Of a stretch of DNA of 64,000 nucleotides, positions 38,563-47,311 are shown in pieces. The stretch is taken from positions 79,451-143,450 of the forward strand of contig NZ_PEIB01000011.1 in NCBI RefSeq assembly GCF_004116385.1. The letters run 5' to 3'. Numbering within the stretch: position 1 is the first letter of the stretch; every line of letters starts with the position of its first letter. This DNA comes from Veronia nyctiphanis. GTDB taxonomy: Bacteria > Pseudomonadota > Gammaproteobacteria > Enterobacterales > Vibrionaceae. The notes below the pieces were generated by a model. That model had not been told where the DNA came from. It ran no database searches and saw only the letters and a program-made list of their open reading frames with translations. Made by a program: the position numbers and the translations under genes.

Positions 38563-39588
38563 ATGCTTAACTTATCAGCAACACTACCAACGACATACTT
38601 GAGACTGACGGTAAAACAAATCACCGACATGGGATTTGACGTATCAGAGACTCTGAGACGGAAAGGGTTTGATCCAGATAACCTCGATGACCCGTCAATG
38701 CGATTGACAGTCAAACAGTACTGCCAATTTATTGAGAGCATGCTGGCGCTGACCAATGAGCCTGAATTGGGCATTTTGGTTGGTCGGCGATTAATGTTCA
38801 ATGCCCACGGTGCGCTGGGTTTTGCAGCGATCAACTGTGAAAACTTTCTCCAGCTTCTTAATCTGGCCCAAAAGTTTATTTCGGCCAGAACAGGACAACT
38901 CTTGAGCATTGACTACGAACACGTAGGTGATTTTACCCATGTGAACATGTACGAATACTCACCAAATGAAATTCCGAAACGATTTACCGTAGAGACGTTT
39001 GCGGCCGCGATAAAAAATGTCTATACCTTTGTGGCACCGCCGGATTCTAACCTTCATTCTGTACATTTCACATTTCCCAAAATCTACGGCAGCGACCTTG
39101 CTGAGCGTTTTTTTGAATGTCCGGTTTATTATGGCCAAGCCAGTAATTACATGGTCGTACGAAGTGACTTCCTCAAAAAGCCACTCACCACAGCGACCTA
39201 TGCCAGCTATAGCGAAGCCGTTGATCTTTGCAGCCGGGAACTAAGTGGATTGGGTGCGTCAGAGTCTTTACCGGACAAAGTCAGGCGTTTTATGCGTGGG
39301 AAGGGATACCAGTTACCAAGCTTTGCAGAAGTTGCCGAGCACTTCAGCATGACAACGCGGAGTATGCACAGAAAGCTAAAGGATGATGAAACATCGTACA
39401 AAAAGCTTTCTGAGGAAATTCGTCATGAGTACGCAGCTAAAATGCTTCGTCACAACAAACTGACTATTCAAGAAATAGCGTTTAATCTCGGATACAGTGA
39501 TGTCGCTAATTTCAGACGAGCATTTAAACGGTGGGAAAATAAATCGCCGATGGAATACAGAGAATCGATGTTGGAGGACAGAAACTAG
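38563..39588 (+). CDS. AraC-family regulator
   Basis: A 341-residue regulator of the same overall type as the one at 10.0-11.1 kb: an N-terminal sensor with LMFNAHGALGFAAINCENFLQLL and C-terminal double helix-turn-helix (SFAEVAEHFSMTTRSMHRKL, IQEIAFNLGYSDVANFRRAFKRW). It diverges from the ferredoxin-reductase gene, with the start codons 112 nt apart, so it likely controls that gene in response to the oxygenase substrate. Confidence 0.85.
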   Translation: MLNLSATLPTTYLRLTVKQITDMGFDVSETLRRKGFDPDNLDDPSMRLTVKQYCQFIESMLALTNEPELGILVGRRLMFNAHGALGFAAINCENFLQLLNLAQKFISARTGQLLSIDYEHVGDFTHVNMYEYSPNEIPKRFTVETFAAAIKNVYTFVAPPDSNLHSVHFTFPKIYGSDLAERFFECPVYYGQASNYMVVRSDFLKKPLTTATYASYSEAVDLCSRELSGLGASESLPDKVRRFMRGKGYQLPSFAEVAEHFSMTTRSMHRKLKDDETSYKKLSEEIRHEYAAKMLRHNKLTIQEIAFNLGYSDVANFRRAFKRWENKSPMEYRESMLEDRN

Positions 39589-39659
39589 TCCCGAACAATC
39601 TCTATCAAGCAAAGAAGCAGCAAAAACAGCGACGGTGAATGTCGCTGCCCTACTCTTTA

Positions 39660-40340
39660 TTACTCTTTTCTCATTACTACAGTTTTCGCGAGACGGTCGT
39701 GTAACGTCTGCCTTTTGTCGCTGAGATAAGCGGCCAATACATCAGCACTCATGATCAACACATACACCACAAAGGACACAAGCACGAAAAAGTCCGGAAG
39801 AACTGAAAAAGGCGTGTCCGCAACCCAAAATGCATATAGTAGGTACCCATAAAGCGCACTGACATACAGAAAACAATCTCGGGTCACTAATTGCTGAAAC
39901 GACGCTCTTCTTTCGCTATCGATATCAGAGACGATCAGTCCAAGAAGATACTTGCCAACCGTTTGGCGAAATAATCCTAAACACACCACATTGTAGACAA
40001 CCAATCCACCGGAAATAACAAGAATGCCTAAAGCAATGTCGTCGTAAGTTCGCTGCGGGTCGATATAGGTCACTGACGAATATATATAGTATCCAACGAG
40101 AGCAATGATCACTGCATCAACGCAAAATGCTAGTAAACGCCGCCATACTACAAAGAAACTGAACTCATCAGCGCTCTTCAATAAACATTCTTCAGAAACT
40201 GCAGGGTTATCGTGAAGTCGACCATTAATGAGCGCCTTTATTTTGTCTCGTCGACCGGGATACTGCTCATCATCCAGCTGTTCAAGCGCTTCAAACAACT
40301 CGATAATACTGTAATTGCTATAGTCAGGTTCTACATCCAT
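39660..40340 (-). CDS. RDD-family membrane protein
   Basis: 226 residues: a soluble N-terminal helical part (about 1-60), then FVVWRRLLAFCVDAVIIALVGYYIY, the RDD signature region (R...FxxD), and LFRQTVGKYLLGLIV, its second conserved block, with four to five membrane helices. RDD proteins are poorly characterised; some are sodium/proton antiporters. It starts 16 nt after the DUF3429 gene on the same strand, probably as one unit. Confidence 0.8.
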   Translation of the reverse strand: MDVEPDYSNYSIIELFEALEQLDDEQYPGRRDKIKALINGRLHDNPAVSEECLLKSADEFSFFVVWRRLLAFCVDAVIIALVGYYIYSSVTYIDPQRTYDDIALGILVISGGLVVYNVVCLGLFRQTVGKYLLGLIVSDIDSERRASFQQLVTRDCFLYVSALYGYLLYAFWVADTPFSVLPDFFVLVSFVVYVLIMSADVLAAYLSDKRQTLHDRLAKTVVMRKE

Positions 40341-40356
40341 TCACTATTCCATTCAG

Positions 40357-40805
40357 TCACACGAACAGGTTTTGCCTACCTTCCAGCCAGTACCAAAGGC
40401 TAGCGTGGCAAAAGAAAACGACGATGGTTAACGCCCCACGCATCGCCGTATACCACAAAGGGTAGACATGACGAGCAATAAAGAATAGCTCGATGACAAA
40501 CAATGCAATGAACGAAAGGGCGAGTATCAGTAATCCAAAGCCAGAGGCATGGCAGCAACGGCAAAGGCAATGAGTGAAAATACAATAGCTGTTGTCAGTC
40601 CAAATGAGCCCGGCTTACTCTTCTCTTCATCAAGTGATGCACCCCATACAGCGCCCGCCATAAAAGCGAGTATTACCATGCTATAACTGGTAAAAAGGTT
40701 GATTAAACCTGACTCCCAACTGTCAGGCCACAATGGAAACAAGATACCGATAGCAACAAACGGGATTAATCCCATCGCACCGTATCCCCATGCTGTACTT
40801 TTCAT
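40357..40805 (-). CDS. DUF3429 membrane protein, one frame change
   Basis: The first frame gives WGYGAMGLIPFVAIGILF, then a run of helices and FMAGAVWGASLDEE, the DUF3429 signature, and stops at LALDY. The next frame continues with SGFGLLILALSFIALFVIEL and MRGALTIVVFFCHASLWYW, the family's remaining two helices, ending at 40357. One lost G near 40548 explains the break and gives 149 residues, the normal length. It is a small inner-membrane protein of unknown function in the same unit as the RDD gene. Confidence 0.75.
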
Positions 40806-40831
40806 TATTTCTTCTAATCCTTAAATATTGT

Positions 40832-41092
40832 TCATTCTCTGAGCGGATGATTTTCTGGTAATTGTCGTTGGATCCAAAGCACGAGCTTATGCTTCATCGA
40901 AGGGCCGTCTTCCTTATTCGATGCAAGCGGTGTTATCAGCTTATCCTGAACCAGTAAACGATAGATGCACTCAATCTTTATTTTATTTGACGTACCAGAA
41001 TCAAATTTGGCAAAGCCACGTTTCTCGGCATATTGCTCACCAATACTTAGTGCTTTTTTAAGAAGCTGGCTTTCATTTTTTACTTTTTTCAT
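40832..41092 (-). CDS. DUF5062 protein
   Basis: An 86-residue cytosolic helical protein. MKKVKNESQLLKKALSIGE, KRGFAKFDSGTSNKIKIECIYRLLVQDKL and KHKLVLWIQRQLPENHPLR match the DUF5062 family, known to me mainly from Vibrionaceae and relatives, which supports the taxonomic guess. The ATG at 41092 has GAGGTGG upstream; a GTG two codons earlier is the alternative. It precedes the DUF3429 and RDD genes on the same strand. The function is unknown. Confidence 0.75.
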   Translation of the reverse strand: MKKVKNESQLLKKALSIGEQYAEKRGFAKFDSGTSNKIKIECIYRLLVQDKLITPLASNKEDGPSMKHKLVLWIQRQLPENHPLRE

Positions 41093-41224
41093 ATCCACCT
41101 CGTGCTGAAATTCAAATGTAGGAAGACTACAAGGCGATCGTTATCAGGGTGATACCTGAGCCTGTCACTGTCAAAGTCATACCACGACAACAGTTTGATT
41201 TTTTCAGTATTTCCAAATTTTTTG

Positions 41225-42451
41225 TCACTCGACAGACATTACATCCACCAGTGCAGAAAAAAAGCGATCAATTTCATCCTCCGTGTTGTAATGCATGAAC
41301 CCCACTCGGAGAACACCGCCCCCTTCGAGTTTATTCAGTGTTTTTACCGCCTCTACCGCATAGAAGTGTCCATTCCAGACATAAATATGTTTTTTTGCCA
41401 ACCCCTCTGCGATTGTCTGCGGTGACATGTCATCAAAGGAAAGTGCAAATGTGGGTGTTCTATGCTGTGAATTTTTGGTTCCATGCAAAGAGACACCATC
41501 GACCCCATCTAACTTGGACAAGAAATGCGCTGAGAGGCGCTCTTCATGGTGCAGGTAGTGATGGTAGCACTCCTCAAGCCTTTCTCGCAGCGTGGATTTA
41601 ACGCTCCAGCTGGCCAAATAGTTAACCGCCGCGTTAAAACCAGCCAGCGCTTCGAAATTCAACGTTCCGGTTTCAAACCTTGCTGGCCCCTTTTCAGGTG
41701 CAGGTTTCACTTTGTAGGGCCTAAGCTGATCGAGCCAAGGAGACGCTATGTAGGCAATACCGAGATGCGGTCCAAAAAACTTATAAGCAGAACAAACCAG
41801 AAAATCACAACCGAATGCCTGCACATCAATAAGCTGGTGTGGTGCAAAATGTACGGCATCGAGGTAGACCTTTGCCCCCATTTTTTTCGCCAATGTCACT
41901 ATTTTCTGCACATCGACAATGGTCCCCGTGAGATTGGATGCGCAGGTGACGGCAATGAGTTTTGTTCGTTTACTGATCAGCGATGAAAGTTGTTTGAGGT
42001 CCAACTGACACTCGTCAGCACTCATTGTTAAGGATTTAACAATGACCCCTTTGTCCTCAGCCGCCATCTGCCAAGGAGACACATTGGCAAAATGATCTAA
42101 TGAAGAAACAATAATTTCATCCCCCGCCTTCCAGTCACGACTGATAGCGCGGCTCAGACTAAAGGTCAGGCTTGTCATATTGGCACCGAACGCCATATGG
42201 TCTCCTGAGGGAGCATTCACAAAGTCAGCAGCGGTTTGTCTTGCCTTTTCAACGAGTCGCCCAGTATCCGCACTGCAGGCGAAAACGCCACCCAGATTTG
42301 AATTCCCGCCGTCAAAATAGTTTCTCATCGCTTCACTCACGCGTTCAGGTATCTGTGTGCCACCGGGTCCATCGAGAAAGCAAACCTGATAACCATCGTG
42401 ATACTGATTTAGCGCAGGGAAAAGCGCGCGTGCCTGTTCAGCAGAATACAT
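41225..42451 (-). CDS. Class V aminotransferase, cysteine-desulfurase-like
   Basis: 408 residues of fold-type I PLP enzyme. The cofactor Lys is in VCSAYKFFGPHLG, PLP is held by DAVHFAPHQ, and the N-terminus has FLDGPGGTQIPERV with GGNSNLGG, typical of the cysteine desulfurase-like (CsdA/SufS-like, TIGR01976) subfamily. GGAGGTATCC before the ATG at 42451 fixes the start; the open frame extends 45 codons further without a ribosome site. Sulphur-acceptor genes are absent, so it may be a generic desulfurase/selenocysteine lyase or aminotransferase of unknown target. Confidence 0.85.
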   Translation of the reverse strand: MYSAEQARALFPALNQYHDGYQVCFLDGPGGTQIPERVSEAMRNYFDGGNSNLGGVFACSADTGRLVEKARQTAADFVNAPSGDHMAFGANMTSLTFSLSRAISRDWKAGDEIIVSSLDHFANVSPWQMAAEDKGVIVKSLTMSADECQLDLKQLSSLISKRTKLIAVTCASNLTGTIVDVQKIVTLAKKMGAKVYLDAVHFAPHQLIDVQAFGCDFLVCSAYKFFGPHLGIAYIASPWLDQLRPYKVKPAPEKGPARFETGTLNFEALAGFNAAVNYLASWSVKSTLRERLEECYHHYLHHEERLSAHFLSKLDGVDGVSLHGTKNSQHRTPTFALSFDDMSPQTIAEGLAKKHIYVWNGHFYAVEAVKTLNKLEGGGVLRVGFMHYNTEDEIDRFFSALVDVMSVE

Positions 42452-42986
42452 GGATACCTCCAGCTCACAGCGCCAAAGCCGCGAAATATAAATGTAATGA
42501 AATAAGCATAGACACTGGTGATAATGACTTGTTTCGTTGTTCGTTACCTGCTTCACATCCACAGATATTTTTGCCACTTCGTACATGATAAATCGCTTTC
42601 TTTAGCTGATATTCAGGCTAAAAACTCGCTGATGAATTGAGGCTGGCAAACCATAAATGTTTGGTAAATACGATTAGTGAACGGAGATAAAAATGACTAA
42701 CACTCCATCATGTAATGATGAACAGTATTGTTGTTAATACAGAAAAGCTATCAACGCTACGTTTGACAACTTTCAATAGTGGGACTCATTGAGAGTGCAT
42801 CGAATCTACTATCGGATGCCGTTAATTTTATCTGGTTGTAGGCCGTTACAAGAAGGGCAGAAAGAATCAATTCATCATCTAAATTCAATTTTCCATGGGC
42901 AAGATTTAACGTATCAATCTAAATTGACGTCTCGAAACTCGGTTGAAATAATGGTCGTCAGCATCTCTCAAGTAAAAAGTGTCTCA
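42452..42986. other. Divergent intergenic region with a possible 14-codon leader
   Basis: About 530 bases between the aminotransferase gene and the LprI-like gene. It contains a 14-codon frame at 42693-42737 with GGAGATAAAA before the ATG. The longer in-frame extension of the LprI-like gene upstream of 42987 has no ribosome site and is treated as non-coding. Confidence 0.4.
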
Positions 42987-44027
42987 ATGTATATCAATTA
43001 CCTTATCAAGGTAACAACCATACCTTGTTTGTTGTTACTCTCTTCTTTTTCGCATAGTGCAAGTTTTAATTGCGATGGCATTAAGCAACAGAGCTTTGAA
43101 GCTCTGATTTGTTCATCACCAGAGCTCAACGAGCTTGATGAAAAACTTAGTCTTCAATATCGGAAAGCGCTCAACTCTTTTAATGGACCTGATCTGTCTC
43201 ACTTACCCGAAAATTACAACAATGAGCAGTTAAAGAAAATAATCAAAACGACACAAAGGGAGTGGGTTAAGGTAACCAGAAAAAATGAGTTCGCGGACGC
43301 TATAAGTCAAGCCTACCAACAAAGAATCGAGGAACTAGAGGCATTTTATCAAGCAAGCTTAGGGACCACTTTTGACATTCAATGTGAGAGTAAAAAACAA
43401 AACTGCCAACAAGTCAGTGAGCTTAATAGTTTGATTTCGAAAATCTATAAGCAGCCAGATAATAAGTTACGTTTTTATCTTCCTTTTATCATTGAAGACT
43501 TACAGTGCTCGAATCATCGCTTCATTGGCAATTGTCTGTCAAAATTAAAACAAATAGGTTTAGATACTGATTTTCTCATAGCGCATGCTCAATTGAATTT
43601 ATTCAACGACTTCACACAAGGTTGCAATAGCTCAAGTTGGTTAGATTATGTTGATTGTGTTGTTGCGACGACAGCCGGATGGCAGAAAATCATCGCTGCA
43701 AGAACGATAAAGATTAAAAAAGCGATGCAGACAGGGAAGGACTGTGAGTTATCTGATCGTTATTATCAAGAATATCCATACGGGATGACAGTTGGAGCGA
43801 TAGATTCAGATATGGAGCAGCTCGATAGCTTCAATATGGCCTCGCGTAAATATGCCAGCGTATACTGTCCACTAAAGCAGCAAATGGAATTAGGCTCGCA
43901 GAAAACGAGCGGGGCTGTGTGTGAGCGCGATCTTGCCGTAAAGCACTATAAGAAGTTGATTGAAGTTTATGGTGAATCTCACATACTCGACGAAGTGATA
44001 AACGCCTGTGGCCACAAACAGCAATGA
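42987..44027 (+). CDS. Secreted LprI/DUF1311-like protein
   Basis: 346 residues with signal peptide MYINYLIKVTTIPCLLLL...SHSA. Just after cleavage, SFEALICSSPELNELDEKLSLQYRKAL is the LprI (DUF1311) signature with Cys and the D/E-L-x-x-L-D pattern; LprI domains inhibit lysozyme in some bacteria. The remaining 250 residues contain many Cys (CESKKQNC, CSNHRFIGNC, CNSSSWLDYVDC), probably disulphides, and are not recognised. The start is the Met that best fits a signal peptide; its ribosome site is weak (AAAAAGTG). Confidence 0.65.
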   Translation: MYINYLIKVTTIPCLLLLSSFSHSASFNCDGIKQQSFEALICSSPELNELDEKLSLQYRKALNSFNGPDLSHLPENYNNEQLKKIIKTTQREWVKVTRKNEFADAISQAYQQRIEELEAFYQASLGTTFDIQCESKKQNCQQVSELNSLISKIYKQPDNKLRFYLPFIIEDLQCSNHRFIGNCLSKLKQIGLDTDFLIAHAQLNLFNDFTQGCNSSSWLDYVDCVVATTAGWQKIIAARTIKIKKAMQTGKDCELSDRYYQEYPYGMTVGAIDSDMEQLDSFNMASRKYASVYCPLKQQMELGSQKTSGAVCERDLAVKHYKKLIEVYGESHILDEVINACGHKQQ

Positions 44028-44068
44028 ATTTTTGGGTTAATTTTAACTAGCGTGAGCAAAATAAGGAT

Positions 44069-45244
44069 ATGGTAGATAAGCAGTTTCCAGAGATAAATTT
44101 TCGCCGAGAGGTTCATTCATCTCTCGATGCATTCGATCCTGTTGAGTGGGATCAGCTTGCCGGTAATGATAATCCGTTTTGCTTGTATGCATTCTTCAAA
44201 GCCCTGGAGCAAAGTCAGGCTATTACATCCCACACGGGCTGGAGTCCTCAATACGTATCTGTCTATCAAAACGATAAGCTGATTGCCGTTGCGCCTTGTT
44301 TTATCAAAAGCCACCCTATGGGCGAGTATGTTTTTGATTGGTCTTGGGCTGATGCCTATGAGGCACATGGTCTCGACTACTACCCAAAACTTGTTTGTGC
44401 TATTCCTTTTACTCCTGTCACTGGCCCTCGATATTTCATCCATCCATCAGCAGATTATCATATCGTCAGCGCGCTGCTTCTAGAGCAGGTTGAAGCATTG
44501 GCACGGCAGTATGAAAGCTCAGGTTTTCACATCTTGTTCCCAGAAAAAAGCGAAATACAGTTACCCTGTCATGCAGAATTGGCAGTGAGACAATCCGTTC
44601 AGTTTCACTGGTACAATCGCGGATATAGTCATTTCGATGACTTTCTCGCGTCTCTCACATCACGCAAAAGAAAAAGTATTCGCAAAGAACGGAAGAGCGC
44701 ACTCGAAAATGACGTTACGATTTGCGTTAAAGAAGGCGAAAACATCTCAGAAGATGACTGGCGGCAGTTTTACTGTTTCTACCGAAATACCTACCTCAAA
44801 CGTTCAGGACATGAAGGCTACCTCAACGAAACGTTTTTCATGCATTTGGGCGTCACAATGCCAAACAACCTCGTACTTATCTGCGGCATGAGAAACGAAA
44901 AAATAGTCGCGGCATCACTCTTCCTTCGTTCCTCCTCAACACTTTTTGGACGATATTGGGGGTGTAGCGAAGAGCATAACCACCTTCACTTTGAGCTCTG
45001 TTACTATCAAGGTATCGAATACTGCATTGAAAACCAACTGACTGTATTTGAGGCGGGCGCGCAAGGTGAGCACAAATTAATCAGAGGATTTGAACCTATA
45101 TGGACTTACAGTTTGCATAAGCTTTTTCATCCTCAGTTTCATTCGGCGATTGAAGACTTTGTTGACCGTGAAAAACAACATTTGGATCTTTACAAAAAAG
45201 ATGCAGAAAAATGTTTACCGTATAAACACACAGCTGAGTCATAA
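44069..45244 (+). CDS. FemAB-like GNAT protein (DUF482 / peptidogalycan synthase family)
   Basis: 391 residues of the DUF482 family, a double GNAT fold related to FemAB. Marks are GWSPQYVSVYQNDKLIAVAPCFIKSHPMGEYVFDWSWADAYE, SLTSRKRKSIRKERKSA and TVFEAGAQGEHKLIRGFEP, the family's most conserved block near the C-terminus. AAGGAT precedes the ATG. The molecular target is unknown; aminoacyl transfer by analogy with FemAB is inference. It follows the LprI-like gene by 41 nt on the same strand and is closed by a strong terminator. Confidence 0.8.
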   Translation: MVDKQFPEINFRREVHSSLDAFDPVEWDQLAGNDNPFCLYAFFKALEQSQAITSHTGWSPQYVSVYQNDKLIAVAPCFIKSHPMGEYVFDWSWADAYEAHGLDYYPKLVCAIPFTPVTGPRYFIHPSADYHIVSALLLEQVEALARQYESSGFHILFPEKSEIQLPCHAELAVRQSVQFHWYNRGYSHFDDFLASLTSRKRKSIRKERKSALENDVTICVKEGENISEDDWRQFYCFYRNTYLKRSGHEGYLNETFFMHLGVTMPNNLVLICGMRNEKIVAASLFLRSSSTLFGRYWGCSEEHNHLHFELCYYQGIEYCIENQLTVFEAGAQGEHKLIRGFEPIWTYSLHKLFHPQFHSAIEDFVDREKQHLDLYKKDAEKCLPYKHTAES

Positions 45245-45246
45245 CA

Positions 45247-45273
45247 AAAAAAGGCGCCTTGGGCGCCTTTTTT
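45247..45273. terminator. Bidirectional Rho-independent terminator
   Basis: The 12-bp stem AAAAAAGGCGCC/GGCGCCTTTTTT with a 3-nt loop lies between two convergent genes. Confidence 0.9.
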
Positions 45274-45294
45274 ACGTTTAACATTACACTAGAT

Positions 45295-45671
45295 TTAAAC
45301 GTCACTAGAGGTCGTCAGTTTCGCTTTTATATCTTTCGCTTTCTTATCGCTAAACTGGCGAAATCTGAAGTAGAAGTAAGTACACGTGATCGTGAAGAAC
45401 AGGTACGACACTGAGAAAACAAACGGTGATGAGATGATCTCCTGTTCGAGGCTCCACATTACACCGAATACTGTTACGGCGATTTTAGCATCAATCCAGC
45501 TAAAAGGCATAAAAATGCAAGTTGCGGATACTTAGTGTGTCTGAAGCTTAACCAATAGCATGCCCCCGTCGCTAGCGAAGCAATAGCAAACCCCACTAAA
45601 AAGCTGTGGAAGTGCTCAGCGGCCAACAGTCCACCAAGTACAGACAATAAAACGACTAATATGTACGCCAT
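45295..45671 (-). CDS. Small four-helix membrane protein, one frame change
   Basis: Two adjoining frames make one protein. The first (MAYILVVLLSVLGGLLAAEH, then FLVGFAIASLATGACYWL and FRHTKYP) stops at 45474. The next frame continues ATCIFMPFSWIDAKIAVTVF and FVFSVSYLFFTITCTYFYF, ending in a basic tail. One lost C (CCC to CC) near 45525 joins them to about 125 residues with four membrane helices. I do not recognise the family. It shares a terminator with the convergent FemAB-like gene. Confidence 0.6.
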
Positions 45672-46149
45672 AATCTTTGAAAAACTCTCGTTAATAAAGG
45701 TTAAGTTACGATCTACTCAATACCAGCCCATATTGAACAAAAAATAACCAATTATCAATAGGGCTTGTGAAGGTAAATCTTTACCTGTTGAAATATCGAA
45801 ATTTATTTTTCGTTATAAACACCATCTAAACGAATGAATGGCGTTGAAATCAAGCATCAATGTTAAATCTTTGTTAATTTAAAGCATTGAGATACTGATT
45901 ATGGCGATACTCATTCATTTTTTAATATAATAGATAGAAAACCTAATTCTTACTCTGAGAGATGGAATTGACAAGCTTTGATTTTATAATAAGAAGAATT
46001 GATATTTTGTTTGACTGCGCCATGAAAAGACACCAAGAACGAAAACGTGACACAAACGCAAAACCATGAGGAACTATCAGAAAGGAATCATGTTGATTGT
46101 GAAGAGAAAAGACGTTGCAACAGCGCGTTATCGCGTTACAACGACCTAG
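45672..46149. other. Intergenic region with no visible gene
   Basis: About 480 AT-rich bases between the small membrane protein and the 3' end of the TetR gene. It contains only short frames and no strong hairpin. Confidence 0.4.
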
Positions 46150-46758
46150 TTAACTTTTTCGATTTTTAACAATATTAATTCCGTAAGTTTCTACCATTAC
46201 TATCAGCATCTCTAAATGTGCCGCAGATTCCTCGTCACTCTTTTTCAATATAATACGGTCCATAGCCAAACCGACCATTGAACGCATTACGAGGGCTGTT
46301 GCTCTTTTAACGGTATCGAAGTCACGCTCCCACTTCGGAAACGCCATATTGACGATCCAAACGATCTGTTCTTCAAATCTAGCCATTGCCGCTCTGTACA
46401 TCTCACCCAACGCGGGTTCCGTACGCGATGCATTAGCGATCTCTAGCCCAGCGACAAACGTAGGACCTTTCATTACCTCAAACACATCACGCATCAAGTC
46501 TGCCAAACTCATGTTTTTATTCGCTTGGATTGTCTTGATAAACGCAGTAGCTTGACGCAAAAGTGTGTCTTCCATCGCTGCTATCACCAATGCATCTTTA
46601 TTTGGGTAATGGTGAAGCATTGTGCCTCTGGCAATGCCAGCCCGCCGGCAGACTGCGGCAGTTGAAGTACGATGGTAACCATGCTCCACGAGCAAGTAAT
46701 GGGCTGCTGCCATTAATTTTGCCTTGGTTTGCTCTGACTTTTCTTCTTGACGTCCCAA
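46150..46758 (-). CDS. TetR-family transcriptional regulator
   Basis: About 202 residues. The N-terminal helix-turn-helix is AAAHYLLVEHGYHRTSTAAVCRRAGIARGTMLHHYPNKDALV (residues about 16-57), a clear TetR signature ending in the LHHYPNKDAL helix. The C-terminal ligand domain is not informative. A TTG at 46758 with GGAGG just upstream is the best start; a GTG four codons earlier is the alternative. No obvious target is divergently placed, so it probably acts at a distance or on itself. Confidence 0.85.
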   Translation of the reverse strand: MGRQEEKSEQTKAKLMAAAHYLLVEHGYHRTSTAAVCRRAGIARGTMLHHYPNKDALVIAAMEDTLLRQATAFIKTIQANKNMSLADLMRDVFEVMKGPTFVAGLEIANASRTEPALGEMYRAAMARFEEQIVWIVNMAFPKWERDFDTVKRATALVMRSMVGLAMDRIILKKSDEESAAHLEMLIVMVETYGINIVKNRKS

Positions 46759-47264
46759 ATTTTCCTCCACTGGACACAGACGCCCAATTACGATGAACGC
46801 TTACATTCCTTGTTATTTGGAACTCTTCTGACTGCTTCAATCTGATACAGTCGTATTCATCCGTTTCAATAAACTTTGTTGCATAATCTTGATTAAAGTT
46901 CCGTTAATTATGAATATAAACTCATTTTTATATACACCACTAAAAACGTTGTAATGTATTTCCTATTCACAAGCACTCAGTCAATAGCTTCAAGAAGCCA
47001 GTAAAACTCCGGGCGAGCAATGAAAGCCTCCTTAAAGGTAACGGTAGCGGTTAGCATTTAAAGCAAACGTTGAGTAATATAATCATTGATGCATATTGAG
47101 CTCGTTTATTTTTATCGAAATTCTGACTATACATGTTGTCAATTTTAAAATTGTCCCAATCATTCAAATCTGTAACATTTATTGCCGAAAATATGGCGAT
47201 AAATGACGATAGTCAGATCTTTTGGTAAGAACGATCAATCGTCCCCAAGGTCAATCCTCATTTG
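46759..47264. other. Intergenic region upstream of the TetR gene
   Basis: About 500 bases, AT-rich, holding the TetR promoter. No palindromic operator of 14 bp or more was recognised, and no gene is visible. Confidence 0.4.
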
Positions 47265-47272
47265 AGTGATAA

Positions 47273-47298
47273 AAAAAGGCCTCTTTCGAGGCCTTTTT
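47273..47298 (-). terminator. Terminator of the GH18 chitinase gene
   Basis: The 11-bp stem AAAAAGGCCTC/GAGGCCTTTTT with a TTTC loop lies 13 nt after the chitinase stop; its symmetry allows use on both strands. Confidence 0.9.
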
Positions 47299-47311
47299 CA
47301 GTCTTATCATC

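Noticed and set aside
42789..42986. N-terminal extension of the LprI-like gene to 42789
   Set aside because: There is no ribosome site there, and the extension would bury the signal peptide 66 residues inside the protein.
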